DNA from: Odontocerum albicorne
Lineage: Eukaryota > Arthropoda > Insecta > Trichoptera > Odontoceridae
Length of the DNA stretch: 64,000 nt
Assembly: GCA_949825065.1 (NCBI GenBank)
Contig: OX463845.1
Coordinates: forward strand, 26,354,738-26,418,737
Direction: 5' to 3'
In this document: positions 35,571-47,830 of the stretch, piece after piece
Numbering within the stretch: the first letter of the stretch is position 1
Layout: each line of letters starts with the position of its first letter
Translations under genes and position numbers: made by a program
Notes under the pieces: model-generated
Databases searched by the model: none
The model's input: the letters and a program-made list of their open reading frames with translations, nothing else
Told to the model about the DNA's origin: nothing

Positions 35571-37360
35571 TAGTCTTACCCTATATTGTCACACATTACA
35601 CCAAAAAAATAGTAAAATATTTCCATAGTGAAAAACAATTTATAAGTGATTACAATACATATTAAAAAACCCGACGTAGAAAGGAAGATAGGTAAATAAT
35701 TAATACAATAGTATGTTTTATTAAATACATTCATTTGTCAAACAGGCTAAAATTCTCACATACGAGTATAACACGACGAATATGATTTTATTAATTAAAC
35801 AATTATTTGTACAATAAAATTTATAAAATACTCTTAATAAGACGCTCTTCAAGCTATTTTGTGCATTCCATACAAACATAAAATATTTGCCAAATCTTTA
35901 GGCGTGACAAAAAATAAAGTTTTTATCATCAGTTTCCCATTTACAACACAATAATCTATTTTTTGTTCCTAATTAAAAGCGATGATCGAAGAATATGATT
36001 TACAAAAAAATAAGCCAAATATTAGAAGCCATTCTCTTTTACAACACGAGTTTGCTAGTAGTATTTATGATTTTAATGGATTTAAAAACTTGAAGAAGAG
36101 TGAAACCTCCCGTGGTTTTATTGATGTTCAAAGAGGGATACACAAAATTTGACAAAATTAATTTAAGTAGGATTCATAATATGCATTATGAAAATATTAA
36201 AATATATATAAAGAGCGGCTTTTGTGAGACCGCATATAAATAGGCGTTTTGATAAAATATCGAAGAAAATTTAGACGATTATTTTTTTTATCTTTTGATT
36301 AATAAATACAAGAACACAGTTATTTTTCTTTTGTGTAACTAACTGTGGACTTGTCAGAGTCGTTAAAACCGTTATTTTTGTAGCAGTGTGAAAACGTTTG
36401 GTGATTCACGATTTTTAAATACAATTTACACGAAACCAAATCAAAAATGTTCCATTGAATTTATGTTGAAAACTTCCAGATTTGTTTTTTTATTGGATAC
36501 TATTTTGTTTCTTTCCAAATACGATTTTTCGTTTGATTTTAAAATAAATTCTTTGGCCTAACCATGTTTATAATTAAAACAGTAAATAAAACTTTAAAAA
36601 GTCGGTACTGATTTTCTAATTTTACTTTTATCAAACACATTTGTTGTTCTTATAGCTTTTATTTTCGTAAAGAGGTGGAGCTTTCTTGGAGTACTTTTTA
36701 TTCAAATGTTACCATTATGTATAATTTTATTTTTCAGTATTTAATGTTATTTTACATACAAAATATATCAAACAGTATGATCGCACCCTTACAACCCCAT
36801 TTATTATCCAAAGGAGTCATCCAATAAATTTTCTATGAAAAAGTTTATTTTTCCCTCACCGATATATGCGAAATCTAAGATGATTCATGAATGATATTTA
36901 ATCAGCGAAGACGCAAGAAATATATGAAATTATGAATACAATACTTGATTTTTTTTTATGTCCTTGTGTATACTGTTATACGACGATGTATACTCCAGTA
37001 ATCAATTAAACTGCTGGACAATTATTTCTCACAGTTCAGTTTTATTTAGACAAAACCCAAAACATGTTAACCAATCCGATTCATTTTATTGACATAAAAT
37101 TATCTCAAAAAGCAGTCGTAATACAAGAGTATTCATTCATATAAGTGATACTATATCTAATTTTTAAGTGAATTTGGCTTCCAATGTGTGTTAAAATCTT
37201 CATATAAAAAATTGTACGCTTTTGTTTCATTATAGCAATTATTGACACCGTATTTAAATGCTCCTTTGCACATTGTGTATTTCTGATTTAAATACTGTTT
37301 TTAGTGTAATATAAGTATGATGGAATTTAATTTGTATTTTGTTTAAGTGTGATTTATGTT
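35571..37360. other. AT-rich sequence, nothing recognised
   Basis: No open frame above chance length and no repeat family noticed. Octamer copy at 35761-35768. Confidence 0.35.
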
Positions 37361-37364
37361 CTTA

Positions 37365-37560
37365 TGATTGCTCCTTGAGGATATCTATTTTAAGACCCGA
37401 GGATTATGGGTTTGGTTCCCATTGGTATCCAATTTTATTGAAAAAAGGGGACCCAGTCTGGTTTTCACATAAGACCTCTTTAACTTATTTCTAGTTGGTT
37501 GGAAGGGATTTTCATGGTAATAAAATCTGCTAGGCTATAATATATACAACAATAGTATAA
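37365..37560 (+). repeat. SINE A copy, near full length
   Basis: Head (GAGGATATCTATTTTAAGAC, GGGTTTGGTTCCC), then AAAGGGGACCCAGTCTGGTT TTCACA, the TTGGTTGGAAGGGATT motif and a TATAC end. Shows the tRNA-unrelated body well. Confidence 0.6.
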
Positions 37561-37780
37561 TAAAGAAAATATATCCAAGATGGGCAGGTATCATTATGAA
37601 AGATTCAATTCGGCAGGGATGTAAAGCCACCCGAGGATGTAGTGTAATAAAGTATGCTTACGCTTTTATCTTTCCCTGGAAAACTTAATTGCACACTATT
37701 CACTGAAAAGTATTCAGTCACTGTATTCAATCAAATTGAAACAATACACGTATAGTCTTTTTTATCCGTACATAATTGAA

Positions 37781-37833
37781 CTTCGAATTGCCGGCATTCA
37801 AATATATATATTTTGAATTCCGGCAATTCGAAG
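37781..37833. repeat. Near-perfect 53-bp palindrome
   Basis: CTTCGAATTGCCGG begins the left arm and CCGGCAATTCGAAG ends the right. Arms pair over about 24 bases with one mismatch around an A/T centre. Could form a long hairpin or be the fused ends of a palindromic element. Confidence 0.8.
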
Positions 37834-38019
37834 CATATAAATTAAATACACTTATTGTGAATAGTCCGCATTGAAAAATACAATAAATTAATTGAGAATA
37901 GTCTGCATTATAAAATAAACTTAAATAAATTAAAATTAATTATTGAAAATACTTAAATAAAAATTATAATGCCATAACCGCCCACTCAATGTGTTCGAAT
38001 AATTTAATTCTAAAAATGT

Positions 38020-38300
38020 TCATGTCGCAGGTCCGTGCATAACCAAGGATTATTCTTCGCATGCCATCTTCCCGATCTCACCCCACAATCGCTCACCTCT
38101 CACTGCTGACCTTAGAGAATTTCAAATATTTTTCATATAACCTCGGTGTCTGCGTCTAAACTGAATCCATTTTCAATTTATTGTCCTGTGCCGCTATGGG
38201 ACCTGTCTTACATTTAAATTTATTTTATTGGCTCCGATGTTCGCCCTCGTAGATTATTGTCGAACTGTGTGCCTTTGTGCTATATTTTGTATGCCACACG
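38020..38300. other. GC-richer unique patch, possible conserved non-coding element
   Basis: About 280 bases of non-repetitive sequence of higher complexity (CAGGTCCGTGCATAACC, CCGCTATGGGACCTGTC, TTTTATTGGCTCC). No open frame on either strand spans it. No partner in the window. Two CAATAAA/TTTTATTGG-type Hox-like words occur. Confidence 0.25.
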
Positions 38301-38984
38301 TAATATTAGAGAAATATGGGATAACCTAAACAAAAGTTTTATATTACCATCAAAATATCTAAATAAATAATAAGTTTATTGATACTAACATTGCATGTTA
38401 ATAACATAATATACGTATATCCTGAAATTAAACGTATGGTATGTGTTAAGAAAATAACAAACCATGTGCATTTGAGAGGGAATCTATCAAACGATCTGGG
38501 TTCATTTTATAACATCCACTCAATCGAGATACACCCCCGCCAATAAGAGGGCGAGACCGGACACAAGAAAGTCAGATGCTTTTCAGCCCATAACCTTGTA
38601 AACGTAAATCATAATACAGAAAAAGTAAAATTTAAATTACAGTAAAAAAACTTAGTAAATATCTACAATAATTGTCAAAACATAAACGCATACACACCAA
38701 ACCCTAGATTTAATGCCAGTGTAAATAGTGAGGAAAAAAATAGGAATACAAATTTGTTTTATTAGGAAAACAATCAAACATAACATATATAAGAATTTCT
38801 CTCACATTATATTAGGTGTTAACATAAGCCGTGTCCATTTTTTTCCAAATTTAAAAATGAGCACCAAAAGTAAAACAAAATAGTAAAGGTTATACGTCAT
38901 TTGAAAGAAAATTACCTGTTCTACACGATATTGTGTTTGCTTTTACGTTACAAAGATTGTTTGATTTGATTACAAGCCTTCAAA

Positions 38985-39754
38985 ATGGAATGTCAAGTAG
39001 ACGAAAGTGAGCATTTTCGACACCTCCTTCTATTCACGTTCAATCGACGGAATAAAGCTGCGGAATACGGTGAAGATGCTATGAATGAAATGACAGCTCG
39101 TCGATGGTTTTTGACCATCGACAACAAAGATCAACGTTCGACAATTTCTGCTGGTTTGCTCGTGCGTCATCGAGCTACGCATGGCCAGAAGCAAAGGTTC
39201 CTTTACCGCATCATTGCTGGTGATAAAAAATGGTGCCTTTATGTAAATATGAAGAAACGGAAAGAATGGGTGAGTTATGGTCAACAAGCAACGCCCAGAG
39301 CGAAACAAAGTTTGCATCCGCGCAAGACGATGATTTGCATTTGGTTGGCAAGGCGTCATCCACTACGAGATACTTGAACGCAATCAGACAGTCAATGCGG
39401 AGCTATACATTCTGCAAATACAGCGGCTCAACACTGCAATTCCATCAAAAAGGCCGGATCGATAATATAGCGTTATTCTGCAACACGATAAATGCCATTC
39501 AAACGCTTGGTTGAGAAGTCCTGCCGCACCCTCCATATTCTCCAGATCTCTTGCTGTCGGATTTTTTCTACCCTTTTCGGTCGCTTTCGCATAATTTGCG
39601 CGGCGTTTTCTTCAATAATGACGTCGAATTGCGGACATGGCTGGACGAATTCCTCGCGTCAAGACCGAATGGTTTATATTGCACAGGCATTGAAAAACTT
39701 GTAAAACGTTGGCAAGAAGTTGTAATTAATGGAGGAGAATACATTATTGACTAA
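38985..39754 (+). pseudogene. mariner transposase, internally deleted and frameshifted
   Basis: Starts at ATG 38985. The N-terminal part reads FRHLLLFTFNRRNKAAE, YGEDAMNEMTARRWF and then jumps to DNKDQRSTISAGLLVRHRAT, missing about 75 residues that normally carry the second helix-turn-helix and linker. Then come GDKKWCLYVNMKKRKEW (first catalytic Asp in GDKKW), ATPRAKQSLHPRKTMICIW and, after a frameshift near 39345, the NQTVNAELY equivalent. The block with the second catalytic Asp (HDNARPH) is scrambled. The final Asp of YSPDLAPSD is seen as DLLLSDF-like sequence near 39550. The last frame, FRSLSHNLRGVFFNNDVELR...GIEKLVKRWQEVVINGGEYI, ends at TGA 39752-39754. Not functional. Confidence 0.85.
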
Positions 39755-39800
39755 TTTGTTGTAAAATAATGAAGGAGAATACATTATTGACTAATTTGTT
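39733..39800 (+). repeat. Tandem duplication at the transposase 3' end
   Basis: GGAGAATACATTATTGACTA ATTTGTT occurs at about 39734 and again at about 39773, duplicating the last codons and stop. Local slippage inside the mariner. Confidence 0.85.
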
Positions 39801-39868
39801 CTAATTTTTTTTGTTATGTCCTCTTCATATGAAAAAAAAACGGACACAACTTATGTTAACACCTAATA

Positions 39869-42560
39869 TATTCAATTTTTTTTGGGCTACTATTACAACA
39901 ATATTGGTATAACAAACCTACCTAATGCTGTCAGTAGAATCTATAGAAAATATGAATTACAAAAACAAATAATAATTCAGGCCTCAATATTTGTCCTTTA
40001 TAAATTTTTGATGTGAGATTCTCATATTTGCATTTCGAAAAATATTTATTCTATTATTAAATATATTTGTAAATATAGTATTGTGGTAAATTGTGTAAAT
40101 ACTCTGATATTTGATACATAAAAATGTACGAGTATTTCATATTGTACCTTTATAATGAAATATTATTTGGATTTATGTTTGCATCACGAAATATTATTTT
40201 GAAATCTTTCTAAGTACGTAACAAATTAAAGCACCTGTGAGTTTTTTTCTTACTTATCATTTTAACGATTTATAGATGTTGATTAAAATATTTGAGTACT
40301 GCAAAAAAACCGTTTCAATAATAAAAATCGGAAGATTTCTTTAAAATGCATTCATTTTAACAGATCCAATCTGCCATTTACCCCATTACAAAAAATAAGC
40401 GTTCAAGCAATAAAAACTTGTAACCAAAGTATAAATGTAACCAAAGATCCCCTCAAAAACATAATATAAGAATATTGAAAAATATATCTGGATCAAAAAA
40501 AAATTGTTCATAAAACCGTCGCGAGGGAGGAAGAAAAAGCAGATTTTTTGTCACACTTTTTTCTCAGAAGTATCGGTCAATTTTGAACCAAAAAATCCAA
40601 CCCACATTCAAGGCAGTCACGACAAAAATTAAATAATAAATTAAGGATGTCTGAATGTCGCCAGGTCCATTTGGTTCCTTTTTGGTTATTTTTTGAGATC
40701 CTTGCCGAGATCGCGGTCGGCAGTAAATCTACACTGTTGCGTTTTATAATGTCCAACTTTATGAACGTCAAAATAAGGTCACGTTTTTATAAAAAGAATT
40801 CCTCAACACGTAAGATTTGTTTATTGGGTATGTTTTTGATAAATATTTCTGCCTCCACAAAAGGTTTCCGAGTACAACATTATGGGGATTAATATCTTAA
40901 AAATAAATCAAGATGAATATCGTGATTTCTTCATGGATTGCAACACTCATGAGAATTAAAAAATATGTTGTTTTGTCTTTTCGCAAATTAATATACTATA
41001 TCTTCAAAAATATTGGAACACTTTATGACCAATATTGAAAACTTTTTCCTGATACCTATAAAATGATATGTCGAATATTTTTGCTTTGTATAAATATCAA
41101 ATTTTTCATATTATATGTTATATTTAATATATACTCATCCAAGTAAAACACACGAGTACATAATTTCAATGACAAGTATGATTATTTTTTTAATAGAAAA
41201 GATCAAAGTTCATATTTATACTATTTAGTTTGACATCGACACATCTAGTATAATTAGTCAAACGAATATTTCAACTATAATATATGAAAACGACGAAAAA
41301 ATGCTTTTTTCTCACTAAAATAAGTGATATTAGCTTGAAAAATATAACATATAACAACCTTCAATTTGGTAACTTTAAAAAATGCGGTGATGGGATTTCT
41401 ATAATACGAGTATTTACATTTTTTTTCGATTTCGCACTTCATTACACTAAGTTAGAGTCGACTGGTTTATTACCTTAGGGCAATGTCTTCTAACAAGCCT
41501 AGCAGGACCTTTATATTATATATTACACTGATCGCTGATTAACAGGTTAAAAAGTGTTAATGTTACACACAAACAGAAAGAAAACATTACAAAGAAACAG
41601 AACAAAAATTACAAATTAAGACTAGGTTAAAAAAAAATTAGATATACAAAACATTATTTTTAAACATCACTCGAAGAGCGAATAAGCAGGGTAACAAAAA
41701 TGTTATGGGGAATAGGAAAATATACTTTGTTATTGATGAGATAACATACGAGTATATAATGATTTTAAGCCACCTTTTGAAGCATAACAATAAGGGTATA
41801 TAAGCCTTATATGGTAGCAGCTTGTAGCTGGTTCCAGAAGTTAACGGCATGGGCTATAAAGAACGAGGTGAAGAAGAAAGAACGGTGAACAAGAAATATT
41901 AAGAGGCAATCTTTCCATTTAAATTTTGAACCCATTTTTTGTTCAATATCCCATCGGATTAAAGTTTGACATAATTGATGCAACAAACTATTGTTCGCTT
42001 GATCCAAATTTATCCCATAAAACACACGAGAAATTTCTCTGTTAATTGAATATTTGAGTCATGAGTAGTGCAAAACCCCAAAATTTGCATAAAGTTTATA
42101 TAACCTTAATATATATTGAAGCGTTAAATAGTTCAAAGAACAATGCAGTCTGTGGTCTATGGAACAATCGCTTAACAAAATGCGTTTTCCATCTGCGGTT
42201 TCCCGCCTAGAACGCACTGTAGGTGACTAAAGAGCTAATCACTGAACAAATGCAGTTCATCTTGGTGGTAACTTTTAATGTTTACAAACGTTAATATTTT
42301 GACCACTTTCAATGAAACTTTCATACCTCTGTGCATAATTCAACAAAGTAAAACCACCTCATTAGATTTTCATTTTAACATACATTGCTGTATGTCCTAT
42401 TAAAATAATGTATTGAAGAGTTCTATGTACAAATGATTTTTAAGTATTAAACGCAAATTTACAATAATTATTATTATCTTGTTTATCTATTTTCAATGGT
42501 TATGTGCTGATTGATTTGGTTTGTACCACTTGAAGGTATGAATGTTGAACCCGTAACCCA
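39869..42560. other. AT-rich sequence, nothing recognised
   Basis: Chance-length open frames only. Octamer copies at 40127, 41405 and 41747. ATGTTATATTTAATAT near 41113 also occurs at 9617 and 18058. Confidence 0.35.
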
Positions 42561-42577
42561 TGCGTTAATATTTATTC

Positions 42578-42745
42578 CTCTTAATTACTTTGTTATACCA
42601 CAAGACGTATTTTACCTCCTGTCCCGAGACTTTTTAATGTAATTAGTCGAATAACAAAGTAATTTACTGTTGAATATTCTAATATGAAGTTCCACAACGT
42701 TAGTCGAAACCTTTGCTAATGCATTTCTCTCTTTACGTACGAAAA
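42578..42745. repeat. MITE-like repeat, copy 2, with short inverted ends
   Basis: AATTACTTTGTTAT (from about 42584) and ATAACAAAGTAATT (to about 42666) form inverted ends about 80 bp apart. The right half and the following AATATTCTAATATG, AGTTCC block match the repeat at 13.63-13.81 kb. A further AATTACTTTG lies at 42868. Confidence 0.5.
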
Positions 42746-42996
42746 AATATTTTTAAGAGGAAATTTAACCATGCACATTTAACTAGCTTGGTATTTTTGT
42801 GCATATATACACATATGTGAAGATTAATGTATGCTTTTTCAATATTTCTAATGAACTAAATAAACGAATTACTTTGCTTCGTTACTCCGATAGAAAAAAA
42901 CTTAAACTAGTTATTTTGACATAAAAATTAATATGCAATTTGATGGTAAATCCTCTGCTTGTCAATCATATTGAATCATTCCTGAGGTTCTATTTA

Positions 42997-43008
42997 TGAC
43001 CTTGGTCA
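42997..43008. promoter_or_regulatory. Everted nuclear-receptor-like half sites
   Basis: TGACC TT GGTCA, two perfect AGGTCA-type half-site cores facing outward with a 2-bp gap, in a GC-richer unique stretch (42960-43090). Sequence match only. Confidence 0.2.
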
Positions 43009-43099
43009 AGTTCCTCCTCTCGCCTCTTTATCATTTGCCACCCTCCCCCCTTGAATGCCGATTTGAAGGTTATTCAGGGAACCAACCTGGTGTTCAAAT

Positions 43100-44390
43100 A
43101 TTACATTTAAGTACAATTTAAGATATAATTATAATTTTTTTTTTATTCTATACAATTATATAACTAGTGAATCGACACGTGAGATAACTAAAATCCTATA
43201 CTTTTTTTGTCTAATGCAAATTAACCGAATGTTATGTACAGATTTAATATCCATATGTTTAAGTTATCATTCTTTTCACATCGACCAAATTCATTTAAAA
43301 AGTATTTAACACCTTGACTCAACTTTTCTATAAACATATTGAATCGGCAGTATCGGTCGAATTTTCTGCAAACATTATCTAGCTTGTTGGAATTTGAAAA
43401 CGTAACAACTAATTTGCAATATCATGATTCAAATATACAACATAACTATTTATATAGTAAACAAAATTAGTCTTGCAAAATGTAAAATTAAATTTTTGTG
43501 ACTTAAAACTTAACAAGGAAATCAAAAGTTTATTTGACTTTTATTATACCTCGATAATTGGAATATAAATTACGTCCTTATCTTTTAATTGAACTATCAC
43601 GTATAAATTCTGCAAACTACAAACAGTTTATTAATCACTTATTCTAACCTTAGTGAGTTTTCACTAATCCCAGTTCTACATATCAATAAAATAATCGAAA
43701 TACTGTATGGTGTAAAAACAGTGTTATACGAAAAAAACATTTTTAAACGTTAAAACGTCTAAGAAAAGGACAACTTAACATATATAGTTATGTTAACAAT
43801 ACAGACTCTTCTTAAGGGGGACTTAACTCAACAACTGAACCCAATTTTGTTCAAAAAGTTTAAAATATTTAAAAAAAAGTATTTTAGTGTAAAGATACAA
43901 AAATGGTGGCTAAAGATTTGAAAAACAGTTGGTAAGAAAAAAATAGAAAATGTACCTAGGAAAAATGAAGCTCAAAGACAGCTTCGTAGATCTTTTAACG
44001 TGAAATAGTAGTAACACAGTAATGGAAGGCAGTATTCTTACGACTATATATTCATAAATTTTGATAAAACCTCCCAAAAGTTAAATTATTCTGTAACATA
44101 AACATTATAATCTTTTGCCTTATCGGAACTTAAAATGTTGAAAAAGTTGTAATTGATATAAAATTTAAATGGTACAAGATCATTACTCGTTCACGTTCTA
44201 CTCGTAAACCTGGTTTTGCATCCAAAGTATTAATTATTGTTTATACCATTAATACAAATCTACTGTTTTTGTTCACAATGTGTTAATACAATAATATTTT
44301 CATTCATGGCGTACCTTTAAAGAAAATAACTGAATGGGATCCTATATACTTTTCAATAAATAGGATTTAATCGGATCCCAGGATAAAGTT
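43100..44390. other. AT-rich sequence, nothing recognised
   Basis: No open frames of interest and no repeats noticed. Octamer copy at 44199-44206. Confidence 0.35.
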
Positions 44391-44394
44391 GTGC

Positions 44395-44665
44395 TCTCAC
44401 AGGAAACATGGAAAAAACCGGAATGAACGATAAATCAAACATATAGAGGCTGGAGCGGCCTCACCGAGAGTAAGTTGAGTAAATACGGGCCGGGAGCGGG
44501 CCGCGGGAGGAGTTGACTCGATCTGGAAACATCTCACGTTTGAGATTAAGGCTGATATTTCAATATTTATTGCCGCAGCAATTGTTAAGAGGCGATTTAA
44601 GATTATCACTGATACTCCTGTGTATTTATCACGGACGGCAATTGATAATTCTATGGTCAAAACTG
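44395..44665 (+). other. GC-rich island with acceptor and donor consensus
   Basis: GTTGTGCTCTCACAG|G (AG at 44401-44402) and GAGA|GTAAGTTG (GT at 44470-44471) would bound a 67-nt exon. All three plus frames contain a stop, so it could only be a non-coding or terminal exon (an internal ATG at 44408 gives MEKTGMNDKSNI then stop). The next 70 bases reach GGGCCGGGAGCGGGCCGCGG, the most GC-rich spot in the window. The remainder (GCAGCAATTGTTAAGAGGCG, ACGGACGGCAATTGATAATT) is unique. An 87-codon open frame on the minus strand covers it without recognisable motifs. Confidence 0.3.
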
Positions 44666-44704
44666 ACCAGCTGCAAAATGTTTTTGTAAATTTATATCAA
44701 TAAA

Positions 44705-45600
44705 TTTTTCCATTTCTTCTTCTTCTTGATGTAGATCCTGAATCTGTTTTTGCGAGAAATATTCTTGGAAGGTTGAGCACTAGCTGTCTTTCCACCTTTT
44801 AGGTGGCCTTCCTGGCATATGTTATGTTACGGGGATCTTGTGTGCCGCTCTATACGGAATTTTAAGTCTGACCTTACTACCCACATGTTCCAGCCAGTAC
44901 CTTATTTTCTTCCTGTATCATCTGACGATATCCACTGTATTGTAGGTCTGTTGAATGTGAGAATTTCCGACCCTATCTTTGAGAGATTTTCCTACGATAG
45001 TTCGTAATATTTTCATCTCGGATGTTCGATGAAGGCTTTTTGTTCTAATTGTGTCAGCTCTAGTTTCAATATTATAAGTTATGGTCGACCTTATATGTTA
45101 CAGGTCTTATATATTCAAACGTTGCCATCTATTCACATGTTTTTATTTTTCCAGATCATATCTCTTAGACAACCAGATATGTTGACGCACTCCTGAGGCG
45201 AATATCCAGTTTATCATCACGAGAATAATTCGATGCTAGGTAGTTGCCCAGGTATGTCAAGTTGATACATGCTTTAGTCATGTACCACTCACACAAGTGT
45301 CAGATAAATGTAATACCTCGTTATTTGCAAAACACCCTACTATTTGGGTTTTCTTCAGATTTATTTCAAGGGTAAATAGCTGATGCTTATTTATTAACCT
45401 TGATAATCACGTAGATATTTTTCTGAATGCGCAACAAGTGCGCAGTCATCCGCATATAGCAGCTCTGGGATGTCTGTGTGAGCAACTCTAGTTTGTGTAC
45501 GTAATCTCTGCAGATTATGCAGTTTTTCATCAGCCCCGTATGTAATTTATATTCCCTTGACATTAAGTCATCTGTCAATAACAAACATAAAGACTACCAT
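44705..45600 (-). pseudogene. Non-LTR reverse transcriptase with intact YADD box
   Basis: Minus strand. ITYGADEKLHNLQRLRTQTR, PELLYADDCALVAHSE: the YADD catalytic box is at 45445-45456, preceded by the LxNLxRL element typical of one RTE-like LINE group. Downstream come FTLEINLKKTQIV (the LKKTxxM motif), LTYLGNYLASNYSRDDKLDI RLRSAS (YLGSxLSxxxxxDxEIxxRI) and, with frameshifts, the HVG and GRPPKRW endings to about 44800. The 3' end reads AAGAAGAAGAAGAAATGG near 44710-44733, a short tandem repeat of the kind that ends RTE elements. Upstream RT and endonuclease domains are missing. Dead but the best RT match here. Confidence 0.75.
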
Positions 45601-45784
45601 ACACGTATTAGACATAATTGTTACCAGGACGCAACTTTGATGAACTCGAAGGTGTCAAATTCACCAACCCACCATAAGAGAAAAAATGACTCGAGCATAT
45701 TGAAGAATGTGGCTAGTATACAGTTTTGTCTTTGGCCCCAATAATTGATCGGAGTAGACACAAAACTCTTGGTTCATCATTACG

Positions 45785-45930
45785 TGTGATGGCAACACTG
45801 CCGCACTTGAAGAGGCAAACACGGTACGTGTTGCATTTTTTTACTATCTGGAATCGAACCCATAACCTCGGGTAGAAGTCAAGCGTCTTAATGGACGTTA
45901 TTAAGGTCATGTCATAAAACCCACCCATCT
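45785..45930 (-). repeat. SINE B/A-type copy
   Basis: GGCAACACTGCCGCACTTGA AGAGGCAA (B body), then CTGGAATCGAACCCATAACC (reverse B box) and GAAGTCAAGCGTCTTAATGG (reverse box A side). Body shortened between the two parts. Confidence 0.6.
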
Positions 45931-45944
45931 AGGTCAGTTCGCAG

Positions 45945-46600
45945 CGTGGCACCTCACGTTGATCTGAGCCATAGCCGAACCAGTTCCGAGGCGATCTATG
46001 AATATTACGATAACTTATTTTAAGGACGTAGGGAGATTAACTCAACGTCCCCTAGGCCTGGGGAAAATTCTAAGGACGGCTAATCCTGGTATCTTATTTG
46101 TAAACATCTGCCTCTTACAGACTACTGAAAAAATAGAGGTCTTATTCTCATTGCTAAACCCACAGATAGTATAAATATGAGCGAGTGAAAATAGGGCCCA
46201 TGAGTTTTGATTTACGGTTTTTTGCACGCAAGGCTTCTAATTATTTCACTTCAAATTTAAGACTTTTGTCACTGCACACACCTTTTGTGGCTTTTGAAAA
46301 TAAAATAAAACATACAGTCAACACATCATCAATTATTATTTGGCAATCAATTATCATAGCAGCTGGTCAGTTTTTACTTTATAACCACGAATTGTGGTGT
46401 TTGGTCAGTGCATGGTGTATAGACTGTATAGTGTATAGAGATCGGGCTCGAGATTGCTAAGGACGGTAGCTGATGGGAAACTGCATGGCATGGCAGCCTG
46501 GTTGGTTTGGATGACCATCCCAGCTAATAAAAGACACTCGGTGGCTATTGTTACCTCAATATTGCGCAGTGTGGAGTATAAGAAAGGATTTCTTATTTTA
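45945..46600. other. GC-richer block, unclassified
   Basis: CTCAACGTCCCCTAGGCCTG and CTAAGGACGGCTAATCCTGG near 46040-46090 partly echo GCTAAGGACGGTAGCTGATG and GCAGCCTGGTTGGTTTGG near 46455-46510, about 400 bp apart, as if ends of one element. A 91-codon open frame (46185-46460) between them has no known motif. Probably a TE, class unknown. Confidence 0.25.
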
Positions 46601-47510
46601 TTTTTCTTCCTAAATATTTAAGTTTATTTTTAACACCCAATTTTTAACGAAAAATCTTGTAAATACGAGTATACAAAAAAGTTTTGTGTTACCAATTTTT
46701 ATTTACCATTTTTTAAAACAAGTGCGTATTTATGAAAGTGTTAAACTAAAATAAAAGGATTTTCGTGAAATTTTGTGAATGATACATTATCATATATAAT
46801 TTGTACCAATTGCTTTGTTTTTCATTTGTGTGATACGACGTACATTAAATTTGTATTGGTTTTGACAGAGATAATAGTTATTTATATTATTGTATATATT
46901 TATTCAAATCAAAATTTCAAAACTTGGATATATAAGATAAAAAATTGAGTTCCTAGTCCAATGAGTTGTCAGAAAATAAAAGTGATTATTGATGAATTTT
47001 GGATTGGGGAACTGAAATTGGAGCGAAAACTAAACTGGTATGAAAAATCTCTCTTCGATTTATATTAATAATTGGAAAAGAATCTCAAAAAAAGGATATC
47101 AAAAGTAGTATGAAAAATATTTTTAAAATTTTAACTTGAATGTTTAAACAAGATAACCAAACAGCCTTAACATCTTCACTCCATACAACAACGAAATTTA
47201 GATATAATCCAGAACAAGATTCCAAACTTCATTGTGCTTAACTTTATTTTGATTGTTAACTAACAACGTCATTACTTCAATTTTGATGCATGAAAGTGAA
47301 ACATTAACGTGATAAATAAATAGAGTGAGATGAAAAACAACTATGAAAATGCTTGAACTATGAAAAATAACTTATGTAACATTTATGGACAGAATATTAA
47401 ATAATCAATTGAAATATATGACACAGAATAAAAAAAAGATTTATGGAGCGGTTTCTTTGTTAAGAACAGAATGATAAAATATTAACGAGATTAATCTATG
47501 ATACATAACA
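46601..47510. other. AT-rich sequence, nothing recognised
   Basis: No features. Octamer copy at 46664-46671. Confidence 0.35.
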
Positions 47511-47514
47511 TACA

Positions 47515-47830
47515 TACACACATAAAATCACCCATTTCCTTATCGGAGTAGACAAAGAAGTCAGAGTACCCAATTTTTCTACCTCGACACTTATCTTTAG
47601 CCTCTTAGGTATACATTCATCAAACTTGTCATACAATTCCTCTGATTGTTTACGTCCCCTTTTTTTCAAAATATAATTTACTGGAATCGACCATATGATA
47701 CTTTCCTTGGTACTTCTGTGTCAGACTTTTTCTCTCAAATTTTCTCTCCTTATATGTTTTGTTAATATTTTTTTATTAATTCTTTCTTCATGTTCAAACT
47801 ATCTCCAACTGGTCTTATTCATATTAAATA
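47515..47830 (-). pseudogene. RTE-like non-LTR tail, decayed
   Basis: ATCGGAGTAGACAAAGAAGT, CATTCATCAAACTTGTCATA, TTTCAAAATATAATTTACTG GAATCGACC and TTCATGTTCAAACTATCTCC occur in the same order as in the other reversed tails (8.0, 24.0, 51.6 kb). Frames broken. Confidence 0.5.

Larger units (their letters stand above)
38812..39866 (+). mobile_element. mariner element with both inverted ends and TA duplication
   Basis: The left end TTAGGTGTTAACATAAGCCG pairs with the right end, whose reverse complement is TTAGGTGTTAACATAAGTTG. TA lies directly outside both ends (38810-38811 and 39867-39868). At 1055 bp it is about 240 bp shorter than a typical 1.3-kb mariner, explained by a deletion inside the transposase gene. 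Orientation follows the gene. Confidence 0.9.

Noticed and set aside
39030..39359. 109-codon minus open frame in the mariner
   Set aside because: Antisense shadow of the transposase gene on the plus strand.
45387..45584. 65-codon minus open frame with its own ATG
   Set aside because: Wrong frame of the RT relic; the YADD-bearing frame is the real one.
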